A DNA stretch of 18,906 nt from Spirochaetota bacterium (lineage in GTDB: Bacteria > Spirochaetota > UBA4802 > UBA5368), in assembly GCA_017998475.1 (NCBI GenBank), contig JAGODA010000020.1, positions 1-18,906 of the forward strand, given 5' to 3'. The notes under the pieces are model-generated. The model was not told where the DNA came from. It worked only from the letters and a program-made list of their open reading frames with translations, and ran no database searches. Each line of letters starts with the position of its first letter. Position 1 is the stretch's first letter. Shown piece by piece: positions 8,714-16,226 of this stretch. A program made the position numbers and the translations under genes.

Positions 8714-10027
8714 ATGACCGCTGGAGGCCTGGTTTTTCTCGGACTGTGCGTTCTTGTCGGCGCGTTCATCGTCACGTCGGTACGCGTCTACCAGGTGCGC
8801 CCGGACCTGGTCAAAACGATACTGCGCTATGCAATAGTCGGCGCCATCGGGCTTGTCTTCAGCGTTGTGGCCGTCGCCATCGGTCTGCGCATCGACAGCC
8901 GGCACAGTGAATCGTACAGCCGCAGCCTCAAATCGGTAAGCGAGATCTGGGGAGGCGAGATCGAACAGGCGCCGCCGGAGTTCTCGTACGAGGGCTACAC
9001 CACCGAACAGTACGAGGACAAGAATACGGGGCAGATGCAGTTCCGCAGGCGGCTGGTCGCCACCGACATGGGGTTCGAATCACAGAAACTCTCGGTAAAA
9101 ATCGAGCCCAGCATCCGCACCAAGGGGCTTTTGAAGTTCCCCGGCTACATGCTTCGCTTTACCGGCGAGTACGAGATAAAGAACCTTCACACCTCGCGCA
9201 AGAAGGTGTATTTCCGCTTCGCCCTTCCCTCCGGCGCGGGAAACATCACCGACATCGCCGTCACCGTGGACGGCGCCGCCTACACCGGTGATGCCAGCCT
9301 GGCCGACGGCATCGACTGGCAGAGCGAAATGAACCCGGGTGAAAAACGCGCCTTCACCATCGGTTACAGCGCCCAGGGCACCGGCATGTTCAGCTACGCG
9401 CTGGGGCAGAGACAGATGCAGATACGCAGACTCGACGTCGAGCTCTCCACGGCTTTCAGCGACACCGTCATACCCGACGGGGCGATGGTCCCCACAAAAC
9501 AGGATACGGACGGAACGACGACCCGGGTGCTCTGGAAGGGCGAAAACCTGGTGACGGGGCAGAACATCGCCATGAAATTCGACATCCCCGGAAATTACGG
9601 AAAGATCGTCTCCAAGCTCTTCTTCTACGCGCCGCTTGCCATCTTCCTTTTCCTGGGATTCCTCATCGTGATGACGGCCGCGCGGCGGATACAGCTGCAC
9701 CCCATGAACCATGTATTCATAATCACTGGATTTTTCATCTTCTACCTGCTGGGCTCCTACCTTATAAGCTACCTGCATATCGTCGCCGCGGTGTTCGCTT
9801 CGCTCTGCGTTTCGACCGGAATAATGGCCTATTACTGCCGTCTCTCGGGGAAGGACCGAACGCTGTTGTACGTCGTGGCGGCGGGCGCGGGGATTTTCCA
9901 GTGGATATTCTCGACGGCCTTCTTCTTCCCGGAGCACACCGGATTCCTCATAACGGTGGCGAGCATCGTCGCCTTCGTCGGACTCATGCGCGCGACGGCG
10001 GGGGTGGACTGGGAGGGCAGGCTCTGA
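8714..10027 (+). CDS. CreD-like inner-membrane protein
   Basis: A 437-aa protein with two N-terminal membrane helices (about 5-24 and 37-58) and a large extracytoplasmic beta-rich domain (about 60-300). Five hydrophobic segments follow from about 302 to 426. The C-terminal half resembles CreD: a His-Pro at about 329 opens the block (HPMNHVFIITGFFIFYLLGS), a run of short helices follows, and it ends near MRATAGVDW, comparable to the terminal Asp-Trp of CreD. The GENLVTGQNIAMKFDIPG stretch before the helices also fits that family's pattern. CreD in enterics belongs to the CreBC envelope-stress regulon, but no creB/creC is nearby here, so the role is inferred only as envelope-related. GGGGAGGG at 8701-8708 precedes the ATG by 5 nt. 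The stop codon abuts that of the convergent permease gene. Family assignment is from remembered patterns and moderately uncertain. Confidence 0.6.
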   Translation: MTAGGLVFLGLCVLVGAFIVTSVRVYQVRPDLVKTILRYAIVGAIGLVFSVVAVAIGLRIDSRHSESYSRSLKSVSEIWGGEIEQAPPEFSYEGYTTEQYEDKNTGQMQFRRRLVATDMGFESQKLSVKIEPSIRTKGLLKFPGYMLRFTGEYEIKNLHTSRKKVYFRFALPSGAGNITDIAVTVDGAAYTGDASLADGIDWQSEMNPGEKRAFTIGYSAQGTGMFSYALGQRQMQIRRLDVELSTAFSDTVIPDGAMVPTKQDTDGTTTRVLWKGENLVTGQNIAMKFDIPGNYGKIVSKLFFYAPLAIFLFLGFLIVMTAARRIQLHPMNHVFIITGFFIFYLLGSYLISYLHIVAAVFASLCVSTGIMAYYCRLSGKDRTLLYVVAAGAGIFQWIFSTAFFFPEHTGFLITVASIVAFVGLMRATAGVDWEGRL

Positions 10028-11062
10028 TCATCTTCCGCGCCAGCTGAACAGGAGCGAGCCGGCCAGAAGGAAGAGCGCGGACATGGCGGCCATCACCACA
10101 AGCTGCGGACCGACGTCGACGATGCCGGCGCCGTCGTTCATGACCTTACGCGCCGCGTCGATCATGGGCGTGAGAGGGAAGACCCCGGCAAGCTTCCGCA
10201 CCCACGGCCTGGCCCCCTCGAGCGAAAACCACACCTCGGAGAGGAACATCATCGGCCAGCTCAGGAGGTTCAGCACCCCTCCCGCGAACTCCTCGCTTGA
10301 GCTGCGCGAGGCCACCAGGAGGCCGAGCGCCACCATGCTGAATCCGCCGACGGCGAACACCAGGAAGAGCGTCGCGTACGAACCCCTGCAGCTGAATCCG
10401 TACAGGAGAGCGCACCCCGCGTACACAACCGCCGTGGTGACCAGGATGAGAAACATGCGCGAGAGCACCTGCGCGGTGAGGAACTCGTGGGGGCGCACCG
10501 GAGTGACGCTCATGCGCTTGAGCGCGCCGTTTTTCCTGTAGCGCACCACGGTGTACCCCACGCCGAAGAGCGCGCTGAACATTATGTTCATTCCCAGAAT
10601 GCCCGGAAAAAGCCACTCGACGTAGTTGACCTCTTTTCCTTCGACGCTCTGGCGCTCGAAGCCTCCGGGCGCGGACGTGTTCGCCGAGGCCAGCAGGCGT
10701 TCGCTCACGTATCCCTTCGGGGAGGTGGAGCTCATCCAGTATCGTTTCGCGGAGGGCTGTACCAGCAGGTCGATACGGTGGTGGGTGAGCCTGGCCAGGC
10801 CCTGTTCGACGGTGTCGAATTCGATGAACTCCACGTGCCTGGTTTTTCTGAACTCGACAAACTGCGCGGGAAGCGCGGCACGGTCATTTCCGGTATCGCG
10901 CACCACGCCGACCTTGTAGAGGCTCTGGGCGTTGCCGCCGAAGAGAAAGCTGTACCCGATAATAATGAGGAAGGGAAAGAGCAGGTTCCAGCCGAGCGCC
11001 GAGCGGTCGCGGTAGAATTCCTTGTTGCGCGCCACGAAGAGTATCCAGATCCGTTTCCACAT
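10028..11062 (-). CDS. ABC-2 type transporter permease
   Basis: A 344-aa membrane subunit of an ABC exporter. It has one N-terminal helix (about 24-42), an extracytoplasmic loop (about 43-150), and five helices near 152-173, 199-222, 230-252, 261-279 and 318-339, the usual ABC-2 layout of six. The segment RKNGALKRMSVTPVRPHEFL (176-195) after the second helix is a family hallmark, as is FPLTPMIDAARKV near 295. It should pair with the ATPase encoded 12 nt upstream. The ABC-2 family exports drugs, lipids, polysaccharides or sodium, and the substrate cannot be read here. GAGGAG lies 8 nt before the ATG. Its TGA at 10028-10030 directly abuts the TGA of the convergent CreD-like gene. Confidence 0.93.
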   Translation of the reverse strand: MWKRIWILFVARNKEFYRDRSALGWNLLFPFLIIIGYSFLFGGNAQSLYKVGVVRDTGNDRAALPAQFVEFRKTRHVEFIEFDTVEQGLARLTHHRIDLLVQPSAKRYWMSSTSPKGYVSERLLASANTSAPGGFERQSVEGKEVNYVEWLFPGILGMNIMFSALFGVGYTVVRYRKNGALKRMSVTPVRPHEFLTAQVLSRMFLILVTTAVVYAGCALLYGFSCRGSYATLFLVFAVGGFSMVALGLLVASRSSSEEFAGGVLNLLSWPMMFLSEVWFSLEGARPWVRKLAGVFPLTPMIDAARKVMNDGAGIVDVGPQLVVMAAMSALFLLAGSLLFSWRGR

Positions 11063-11074
11063 GGTTGGCGCTCC

Positions 11075-11974
11075 TCAGCTTCGCAACTGCGAACCGGTGA
11101 GCTTGAGAAACAGGTCTTCCAGGTTCTGGGAGCGCACGCTCATTCCCGAGAGGTCGACGCCGCGCTCCACGAGCGCGTGGATGCAGTCGTTAAGGGATTC
11201 GGTCTGTATTTCGATGCCGTCCTCCACCTCGTACCAGCGGCAGGAGACTCCCCGCAGGCTTCCGGTATCGAGCCCGGCGGGGAGCAGGATGGAGGCCCCC
11301 TTGCAGTGGATGGCCAGGAGTTCTTCCGGGGTACCCATCGCAATCACCCTCCCGTGGTCCATAATGGCGATGACGTCACAGAGGATCTGCGCCTCCTCCA
11401 TGTAGTGTGTCGTGAGGACGATGGTCTTGTTCTCGGAGCGTATACGCGAAACGATCTCCCAGAGATGGCGGCGCGCCTGTGGGTCGAGGCCCGTGGTGGG
11501 CTCGTCGAGAAAGACGAGCGCGGGATCGTTTGCGAGCGCCATGGCCAAGAGCAGCCGCTGCCGCTGTCCCCCGGAGATCTTGCGATTGTCGCGTTCGAGG
11601 ATTTCGCCGAGCCGGCAGATCTCCACCAGGTAATCGAGATCGGCCTTTTTGTCGTAGAGATTGCGGAAGAGCTCCAGCGTCTCACGCACGCTGAGGTACT
11701 GCGGAAGCTCGGTGTTCTGGAACTGGATGCCGACTTCCTGCCGGAAATCGGACGTGCGCGGCGCGCCCTTGTAGAGAACCTCGCCCGCCGTGGGATCCAG
11801 GATGCCTTCTGCGACCTCTATCGTGGTGGTCTTCCCCGCGCCGTTCGGCCCGAGAAGTCCGAAACATATTCCCCGTTGTATCGCGAAACTCACGTCGTCC
11901 ACAGCGCGGACCTCTGGAAAATCCTTCACCAGGCCGCGCACCTCTATCACCGGCGACGGGTGTTCACCCCCCAT
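11075..11974 (-). CDS. ABC transporter ATP-binding protein (ABC-2 exporter type)
   Basis: A 299-aa ATPase subunit that powers the adjacent permease. It has a complete set of motifs: Walker A GPNGAGKTT (42-50), Q-loop Gln84 or Gln86 in GIQFQN, signature ISGGQRQR (133-140), Walker B ALVFLDEPTTGLD (152-164) and H-loop His190 in LTTHYMEEA. A C-terminal extension of about 70 residues ends NLEDLFLKLTGS, typical of DrrA/NatA-type exporter ATPases. The ATG at 11974 has AGGAG sequences just upstream and overlaps the end of the cyclic-nucleotide-binding gene by 11 nt, so the two are translationally coupled. The next gene, the permease, starts 12 nt after this stop. No residue needed for ATP hydrolysis is missing. 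Confidence 0.95.
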   Translation of the reverse strand: MGGEHPSPVIEVRGLVKDFPEVRAVDDVSFAIQRGICFGLLGPNGAGKTTTIEVAEGILDPTAGEVLYKGAPRTSDFRQEVGIQFQNTELPQYLSVRETLELFRNLYDKKADLDYLVEICRLGEILERDNRKISGGQRQRLLLAMALANDPALVFLDEPTTGLDPQARRHLWEIVSRIRSENKTIVLTTHYMEEAQILCDVIAIMDHGRVIAMGTPEELLAIHCKGASILLPAGLDTGSLRGVSCRWYEVEDGIEIQTESLNDCIHALVERGVDLSGMSVRSQNLEDLFLKLTGSQLRS

Positions 11975-12398
11975 GGCTCCTCTCCTCGAGGCGCTTGCGG
12001 AGCCGCTCGGAGACGACCATAAGCGTGTTTTTGAAAAGCTTCGCCTGCGCCTCGACGGGAAGCGTGGCGATCTTTTTTTCGTCGATCGCCAGAAGAACCA
12101 CGTCCCCGTTCGCCTCCATTGTGGCCGAACGCGCCTCTCCGGAGAGCGCTCCCATTTCGCCGAAACACTCGCCGGAGCGGACCACGTCGATTATACGGCC
12201 GTCCTTCTTCACCCTGACCGACCCGGACACGATTATAAACAGCTCGGTCCCGTTCGAGTCTTCCCGGAATATGACCTCTCCGTCCCGGTGCGATTTGCTG
12301 GTGCAGCGCTTCAGGAAATCCATCATTTCCTCCTCGCGGAAGGCGTGGAAGAAGCGGCTGTTGGCGGTGAGGGCCTTGATGATCTTGTCAATATCCAT
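11964..12398 (-). CDS. Stand-alone cyclic-nucleotide-binding (CNB) domain protein
   Basis: A 144-aa cytoplasmic protein formed almost entirely by one CNB domain like that of CRP and protein kinase A. Helical start FFHAFREEEMMDFL, the beta-roll FIIVSGSVRVKKDGRIIDVV, then the phosphate-binding cassette FGEMGALSGEARSATMEA with Glu81 and Arg90, the residues that normally hold the cyclic nucleotide. It ends with a helix (FKNTLMVVSERLRKRLEERS) and has no DNA-binding helix-turn-helix, so it is not a typical CRP-type regulator. The 3' end overlaps the ABC ATPase start by 11 nt, suggesting it acts on or is made with the exporter. The upstream binding site (AAGAAA) is weak. It diverges from the 107-aa gene, 69 nt apart. 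Confidence 0.85.
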   Translation of the reverse strand: MDIDKIIKALTANSRFFHAFREEEMMDFLKRCTSKSHRDGEVIFREDSNGTELFIIVSGSVRVKKDGRIIDVVRSGECFGEMGALSGEARSATMEANGDVVLLAIDEKKIATLPVEAQAKLFKNTLMVVSERLRKRLEERSHGG

Positions 12399-12430
12399 TT
12401 TCTTGTTGCGCTATGCTGCGGCATCCGGCC

Positions 12431-12457
12431 ATGATATGCAAGACTTTTTCCTGTCAC
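12431..12457 (-). promoter_or_regulatory. Weak candidate promoter for the CNB-ABC operon
   Basis: On the minus strand GTGACA (12452-12457) is followed by TATCAT (12431-12436). Both hexamers match five of six bases, but the spacer is only 15 nt, shorter than usual. It lies about 33 nt before the CNB gene start in the 69-nt divergent gap. I see no convincing promoter for the opposite gene there. Confidence 0.25.
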
Positions 12458-12467
12458 GGAGGGGGCG

Positions 12468-12791
12468 ATGGCGCCGGTCGATTACATGAAGGCGATAGCC
12501 TGCGTTACGAAGGCGTTCGACGGAAAACGCGATGTAGAGATAAAGGCCGCGCACAAGACCATCGATATTTTCGAGGTCAGCATGCAGATGGACGGCGGAA
12601 CCGTCTCCTACACACTGCGCTCCGGCGAACGTGCGCTCGACCTTGTCATAGCGCGAAAGCATTTCGATTCCATCAAGTTCGATCGCTGGGTGGCGCGGCT
12701 CGAGTTCGAGCTGGAACAGGCCTTGCTTGCGAACATCAGGCTCGAGGTAAAGGAATCCTCAGCGGACTACACCATTACCATCTCGAACTGA
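12468..12791 (+). CDS. Hypothetical 107-aa protein
   Basis: I do not recognise this protein. It is small and cytoplasmic, with no signal peptide, membrane helix or Cys cluster (one Cys at position 12). The pattern looks alpha/beta: an N-terminal helix (MAPVDYMKAIACVTKAFDG), several strands (IDIFEVSMQMDGGTVSYTLR, ALDLVIARKHF), an amphipathic helix (FDRWVARLEFELEQALLANI) and a final strand (LEVKESSADYTITISN). GGAGG at 12458-12462 is 5 nt before the ATG, an excellent binding site, so it is likely translated. It diverges from the CNB-ABC operon and converges on the OsmC-family gene with 10 nt between stops. Confidence 0.75.
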   Translation: MAPVDYMKAIACVTKAFDGKRDVEIKAAHKTIDIFEVSMQMDGGTVSYTLRSGERALDLVIARKHFDSIKFDRWVARLEFELEQALLANIRLEVKESSADYTITISN

Positions 12792-12801
12792 CACCCCCGC
12801 C

Positions 12802-13239
12802 CTATCCGGCGGCGACCGCTTCCCCGTTGAGCACCACGCTGTACGAAAGCGGGCATATTCGCTTTACCATGATCGAAACGCTGCAATAGGTTTCCTGCGA
12901 AAGCCTGACGGCCCTTACGAGCCTGTCAGGCTCCGTTCCGCCGGCCACCTCGTAGACCAGATGCACCGAGGTGAACACTTTCGGATCAGAATCCGCGACC
13001 TCGGCGGAAACGCTCATCGAAAAGCTCTCCGGCATGGTGGCGCGCATTTTACGGAGTATGTGCACCACGTCCACACCCGTGCATCCCGCGATCGACTGCA
13101 GAAAGACCTGCTTCGGCGTCGGACCTCCGTTATCGCCGCCCAGTTCGGGGTCGGCGGTATCCATCACCACCCGTGTTTCGTTGTTCTCGTTCGAGCCTTC
13201 AAACCGGGTATTTCCCTTCCATTCGACAAAGACCCGCAT
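12802..13239 (-). CDS. OsmC/Ohr family protein
   Basis: A 145-aa cytoplasmic protein. OsmC and Ohr reduce organic hydroperoxides through a two-cysteine centre. The matching residues here are Cys53 in SIAGCTGVDVVHILRK and Cys119 in SQETYCSVSIMVKR. A further Cys129 lies in the last strand (RICPLSYSV), which is not part of the standard pair. GGDNGGPTPKQVFLQS precedes the first Cys, as in the YhfA-like branch of the family, whose substrate is less clear than for Ohr. GGAGGA lies 3 nt before the ATG at 13239. The gene is monocistronic in this window, convergent with the 107-aa gene and divergent from the DUF2892 gene. Confidence 0.93.
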   Translation of the reverse strand: MRVFVEWKGNTRFEGSNENNETRVVMDTADPELGGDNGGPTPKQVFLQSIAGCTGVDVVHILRKMRATMPESFSMSVSAEVADSDPKVFTSVHLVYEVAGGTEPDRLVRAVRLSQETYCSVSIMVKRICPLSYSVVLNGEAVAAG

Positions 13240-13343
13240 GGTTCCTCCGTCTGGTCGTAGGTTGTTTCAGGGCGCGGCGGAGACGGCGCACTCCCGCTAC
13301 AGACGCCCCTTCCCGCCGCACGGGTACGGGCGGCCTCCCGCGT

Positions 13344-13372
13344 TTTAAACCGGCGATACGCGGTACAGTTAA
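13344..13372 (-). promoter_or_regulatory. Candidate promoter for the OsmC-family gene
   Basis: On the minus strand TTAACT (13367-13372), a 17-nt spacer and TTTAAA (13344-13349) are a moderate sigma70-type match, giving a leader of about 100 nt. It is one of the few AT-rich patches in the 261-nt divergent gap 13240-13500; the rest, apart from the opposing promoter, shows nothing clear. Confidence 0.4.
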
Positions 13373-13403
13373 GCGCGTTTCCGGGCGGAACCACAACATT
13401 TTT

Positions 13404-13432
13404 TTGACGTCGGCGCTTCCGCTCCGTACCTT
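13404..13432 (+). promoter_or_regulatory. Candidate promoter for the DUF2892 gene
   Basis: A run of T ends in TTGACG (13404-13409), followed after 17 nt by TACCTT (13427-13432). The -35 is strong and the -10 poor. It lies about 60 nt before the ribosome binding site. Confidence 0.35.
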
Positions 13433-13500
13433 TCCTTATCCGCCGCGTGATTCAGGACATTCGCGGCGCGGGACTCGATTATACACGGTGGAGGAAGGAC

Positions 13501-13701
13501 ATGAAAAAGAACATGGGAACCATCGACAGGGCGCTGCGCGTCACGGTCGCGCTCGTAATAGGAATACTCTATCTGACAGGCCAGATAAGCGGCCTGGCCG
13601 CGGTCGTGCTCGGTGTGATAGCGGTGATATTCGTGCTGACGAGCCTCGTTTCGACCTGCCCGCTGTACGTGCCGCTCGGCATCACCACTCGGAAAGAATA
13701 G
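13501..13701 (+). CDS. DUF2892 family small membrane protein
   Basis: A 66-aa inner-membrane protein with two helices (VTVALVIGILYLTG and LAAVVLGVIAVIFVLTSLVS). An N-terminal MKKNMGTIDRALR and a Cys-Pro-Leu-Tyr at the end of the second helix are the DUF2892 pattern, which is also found as the membrane tail of YgaP-type rhodanese proteins. No rhodanese domain is attached here. Start: GGAGG at 13490-13494 is 6 nt before this ATG, whereas the in-frame ATG at 13447 has no binding site and adds a non-family sequence. Function is unknown; the conserved Cys could take part in sulfur or redox chemistry, but that is speculation. Confidence 0.88.
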   Translation: MKKNMGTIDRALRVTVALVIGILYLTGQISGLAAVVLGVIAVIFVLTSLVSTCPLYVPLGITTRKE

Positions 13702-13717
13702 CCGCGGGCATTTTCTA

Positions 13718-13747
13718 TTGACATCGGAGAACCGGCGCGTTCATGGT
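13718..13747 (+). promoter_or_regulatory. Candidate promoter for mazG
   Basis: A perfect TTGACA (13718-13723) lies in the 66-nt gap before mazG. The best -10, CATGGT (13742-13747), is weak with an 18-nt spacer, and the start would fall about 15 nt before the ATG with the GGAGAGGAG site overlapping it, so the leader would be very short. mazG may instead be read through from the DUF2892 gene. Confidence 0.3.
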
Positions 13748-13767
13748 GTTTCCGGAGAGGAGACGCC

Positions 13768-14559
13768 ATGGAATTCAGTGAGAAACGGCCGCTCTATATG
13801 CTCGAAGAGCTCGCGGCGATTCTGCGCGCCGAAAACGGCTGCGCATGGGACAGGGAACAGACCTCGCGAACGCTGAAACCCTACCTCATAGAGGAGGCCT
13901 ACGAGGTCTACGAGGCGATCGACAGCGGCGACCCCGACAATCTGCGCGAGGAGCTGGGCGATCTGCTCTACCAGGTCTACGCGCACGCACAGATCGCGCG
14001 CGAGGAGAACAGGTTCACCATCGACGATGTCGCGCGCGGCATCGTCGAGAAGCTCGTGTACCGCCACCCTCACGTGTTCGCCGGAGAGAAGGCGTCCGAC
14101 GCGAACGAGGTCATAGAGCGCTGGGAGAGGATTAAGAAAAAGGAAAAGGCGCACCGCGAGTCCATCCTCGACGGAGTGCCCCCGCACCTGCCCTCTCTGC
14201 TCAAAGCATACAGGGTGCAGCAGAAGGTCTCGCGGGTGGGATTCGACTGGGAGAAGACCGAGGACGTCGTCGCCAAGCTCGATGAGGAGGTCGCCGAGTT
14301 CAAGGAAGCGCTCGCGTCAGGAACCGACGGGAACGCGGGCGACCGGATGGAAGACGAGATGGGAGACATCCTGTTCACCATGGTGAACATCGCGCGTTTT
14401 CTCGGGATCAACGCCGAGGACGCGCTCAACCGCACCGTCAAGAAATTTATGGACCGCTTCCGGGCCCTCGAAAAAGAGGCCGCAGCGCGTGGAAGCAAAC
14501 TCGAGGAGATGTCACCCGCGGAACTGGACGGGCTGTGGGAAGCGGCGAAGCTCCGCTAG
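13768..14559 (+). CDS. mazG: Nucleoside triphosphate pyrophosphohydrolase MazG
   Basis: A 263-aa cytoplasmic enzyme that hydrolyses nucleoside triphosphates to monophosphate and pyrophosphate, cleaning the nucleotide pool. It is the full-length tandem form. The first MazG domain has CAWDREQT, then the metal-binding EEAYE (42-46) and EELGD (61-65). The second has VGFDWEKTEDV (158-168), EEVAE (173-177) and EDEMGD (195-200), followed by NIARFLGINAEDALNRTVKKF. In well-studied tandem MazG proteins the C-terminal domain carries most activity, and its acidic residues are intact here. GGAGAGGAG at 13753-13761 precedes the ATG. Its stop is 20 nt from the convergent batD stop, with no obvious terminator between. 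Confidence 0.96.
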   Translation: MEFSEKRPLYMLEELAAILRAENGCAWDREQTSRTLKPYLIEEAYEVYEAIDSGDPDNLREELGDLLYQVYAHAQIAREENRFTIDDVARGIVEKLVYRHPHVFAGEKASDANEVIERWERIKKKEKAHRESILDGVPPHLPSLLKAYRVQQKVSRVGFDWEKTEDVVAKLDEEVAEFKEALASGTDGNAGDRMEDEMGDILFTMVNIARFLGINAEDALNRTVKKFMDRFRALEKEAAARGSKLEEMSPAELDGLWEAAKLR

Positions 14560-14579
14560 GCGCGGGAGACGACCCCACG

Positions 14580-16226
14580 TTACCGGCGTAACTCCTTCAG
14601 CCTGCGGTACAGCCCCTCCATCTCCGCGTCGGAGATCACTCTGCCCGCATACCGGTACTCTCCGATCTCCCTGCGGAGTTGCTCGACGTCCCGCGTCGGC
14701 ATCCCACCCTCGGCGCTTTTCATTTCTTCGGTGATCATGCGCTCGGCGATTTTCAAGAAACCCGCCGCGTCCCTGCGCCGCGCGGCGTTGGCCAGATCGA
14801 CGCGCGGGTCCCCCGCCCGCGCCGGGGCGGGGACGGGCGGCTCGCCGGCGGCGACCGGCGCGGCATCACCGAAAGCGCGCTCTTTCCGTCTCCACAACAC
14901 GAGCGCGCCGACTCCTCCCGCCACCATCAGGACGATTCCCAGAACGAGCAGTGGATCGAATTCCGGCGCCCGCGTTCCTGGGTCATCGTCGCCGGCGGCA
15001 GTACCTCTGCGCGCTTTGCCGCCGGGTGCGACCTCCAGCCGGATATCGGCGGCGCGCGCGGTCTCGTAGCGCCCCGAGGCCGGGCTGTAGAAGGAGATCG
15101 CCGGACCAGGCAGAACGAACGACCCCGCCCGCTCCGGCACGACCGTATAGACGAACTCCCGCTCCCCTCCGATCGTTCCGTTCATGGCCTCAAGCCGGAG
15201 TTTTCCTTCACCGCCCATCACGGAGAGACCCGGAACACCGGCTAATTCCGGACCGCTCATGGAAACCAGGTTCCCTTTCCCGGCGACCTTTACCGTTATA
15301 CGATGCCCCGTGAAGGCGGCCGGGTCCCCTTCGGCGGCCACCACCCTCAGCGTAAACTCCCCGACATCCCCTTTAAATCCCGAGGGCCTGCCGGCCGCGG
15401 GAAGCGGCGCGACCGAAACCGGCACCGTGTCGAAATCGACGCGGCGTGTTGCCGGCACAACGAACGGAAAAAACGATCCCGGATCCGACTCCGCCACGGT
15501 AACGTGTACCGATCCCCCTCCCAGGAGGAAGCGACCGGCCTCAAGCGGGACAGCGGCGAACGTGGCGAGGTGCGACCTGACCAGCTCGCCTCCGCCGGCC
15601 TTCACGATCTCATCCGGCAGCCTCTCCTCTATCTGCCTGAGCAGGAAACCCTTAATCGCCGGCATCGCCTCGAATACGGGCGCCCGGGTGAATTCAGAGC
15701 CCGTATGGACGAGATAGTACCTCAGCAGAACCGGCTCGCCGGTAACAACGGCGTTCTTCGAGACAAGCACCTGTCCGCCGACCATGCCGCCCGGGCGTGG
15801 AGAGCGCGCGCTTCCGGCATACGCCAGAAGCCGTACAGGACCGGTGGTGATTGTCTCCGAACCGCGCCTCAGGGTCAGGGGAGGGATGGTGAAGCTCCCG
15901 GCACGCCGCGGGACCACCCTGTAGGTGAGCGCCGTCTCCGAGCGGCCCCGCCCGTTGATGAACTGAAAGCTCCGTCTCGTGCCGGAAAATTCGATCGAGA
16001 GCCCGTCGACCTCGGGAACCGACACCGGCTCCGGCGTGTCGCCGTCGTCTATCCTGATCGAAAGGGTGGCCGCCTCGCCCACGCGCACGCGCGCGGGTTC
16101 GATCTTCGCGTTCACCGAAAGGCCGAACACCGACGATGTAAGAACACCCAGCGTCAACAATGAAGCCGCCATCGTCCCTGCCGCGCGCCTCGCGCGCTCC
16201 GTCTTACCACTGTCTGTCGAGCTCAC
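14580..16226 (-). CDS. batD: BatD-like protein (aerotolerance operon)
   Basis: A 548-aa envelope protein with a signal peptide after a charged start (hydrophobic core MAASLLTLGVLTSSVFG), a long extracytoplasmic beta-rich region and one membrane helix (about 425-445) with RRK after it. A cytoplasmic tail of about 100 residues ends the protein. BatD hallmarks are the repeated YRVVPRRAGSFTIPPLTL (102-119) and YTVVPERAGSFVLPGPAISF (360-379), and LPAAGRPSGFKGDVGEF (275-291). BatD is usually encoded with the VWA proteins BatA and BatB, as here, and is linked to aerotolerance or envelope stress, though its molecular action is unsettled. The GTG at 16226 overlaps the upstream gene by 23 nt and has GGGAGA 8 nt before it; an ATG at 16172 is the alternative and would leave a 31-nt gap. 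Confidence 0.88.
   Translation of the reverse strand: MSSTDSGKTERARRAAGTMAASLLTLGVLTSSVFGLSVNAKIEPARVRVGEAATLSIRIDDGDTPEPVSVPEVDGLSIEFSGTRRSFQFINGRGRSETALTYRVVPRRAGSFTIPPLTLRRGSETITTGPVRLLAYAGSARSPRPGGMVGGQVLVSKNAVVTGEPVLLRYYLVHTGSEFTRAPVFEAMPAIKGFLLRQIEERLPDEIVKAGGGELVRSHLATFAAVPLEAGRFLLGGGSVHVTVAESDPGSFFPFVVPATRRVDFDTVPVSVAPLPAAGRPSGFKGDVGEFTLRVVAAEGDPAAFTGHRITVKVAGKGNLVSMSGPELAGVPGLSVMGGEGKLRLEAMNGTIGGEREFVYTVVPERAGSFVLPGPAISFYSPASGRYETARAADIRLEVAPGGKARRGTAAGDDDPGTRAPEFDPLLVLGIVLMVAGGVGALVLWRRKERAFGDAAPVAAGEPPVPAPARAGDPRVDLANAARRRDAAGFLKIAERMITEEMKSAEGGMPTRDVEQLRREIGEYRYAGRVISDAEMEGLYRRLKELRR

Noticed and set aside
7247..8905. A 552-codon minus-strand frame overlapping glyA
   Set aside because: Its composition is Arg/Gly/His/Pro-rich and glyA in the other frame matches its family throughout.
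11964..12398. CRP/FNR-type transcription factor
   Set aside because: The CNB domain is present but the protein ends at its terminal helix; there is no helix-turn-helix domain.
13457..13485. TATACA (13480-13485) as a -10 for the DUF2892 gene
   Set aside because: No matching -35 at 16-18 nt, and the transcript would start on the ribosome binding site.
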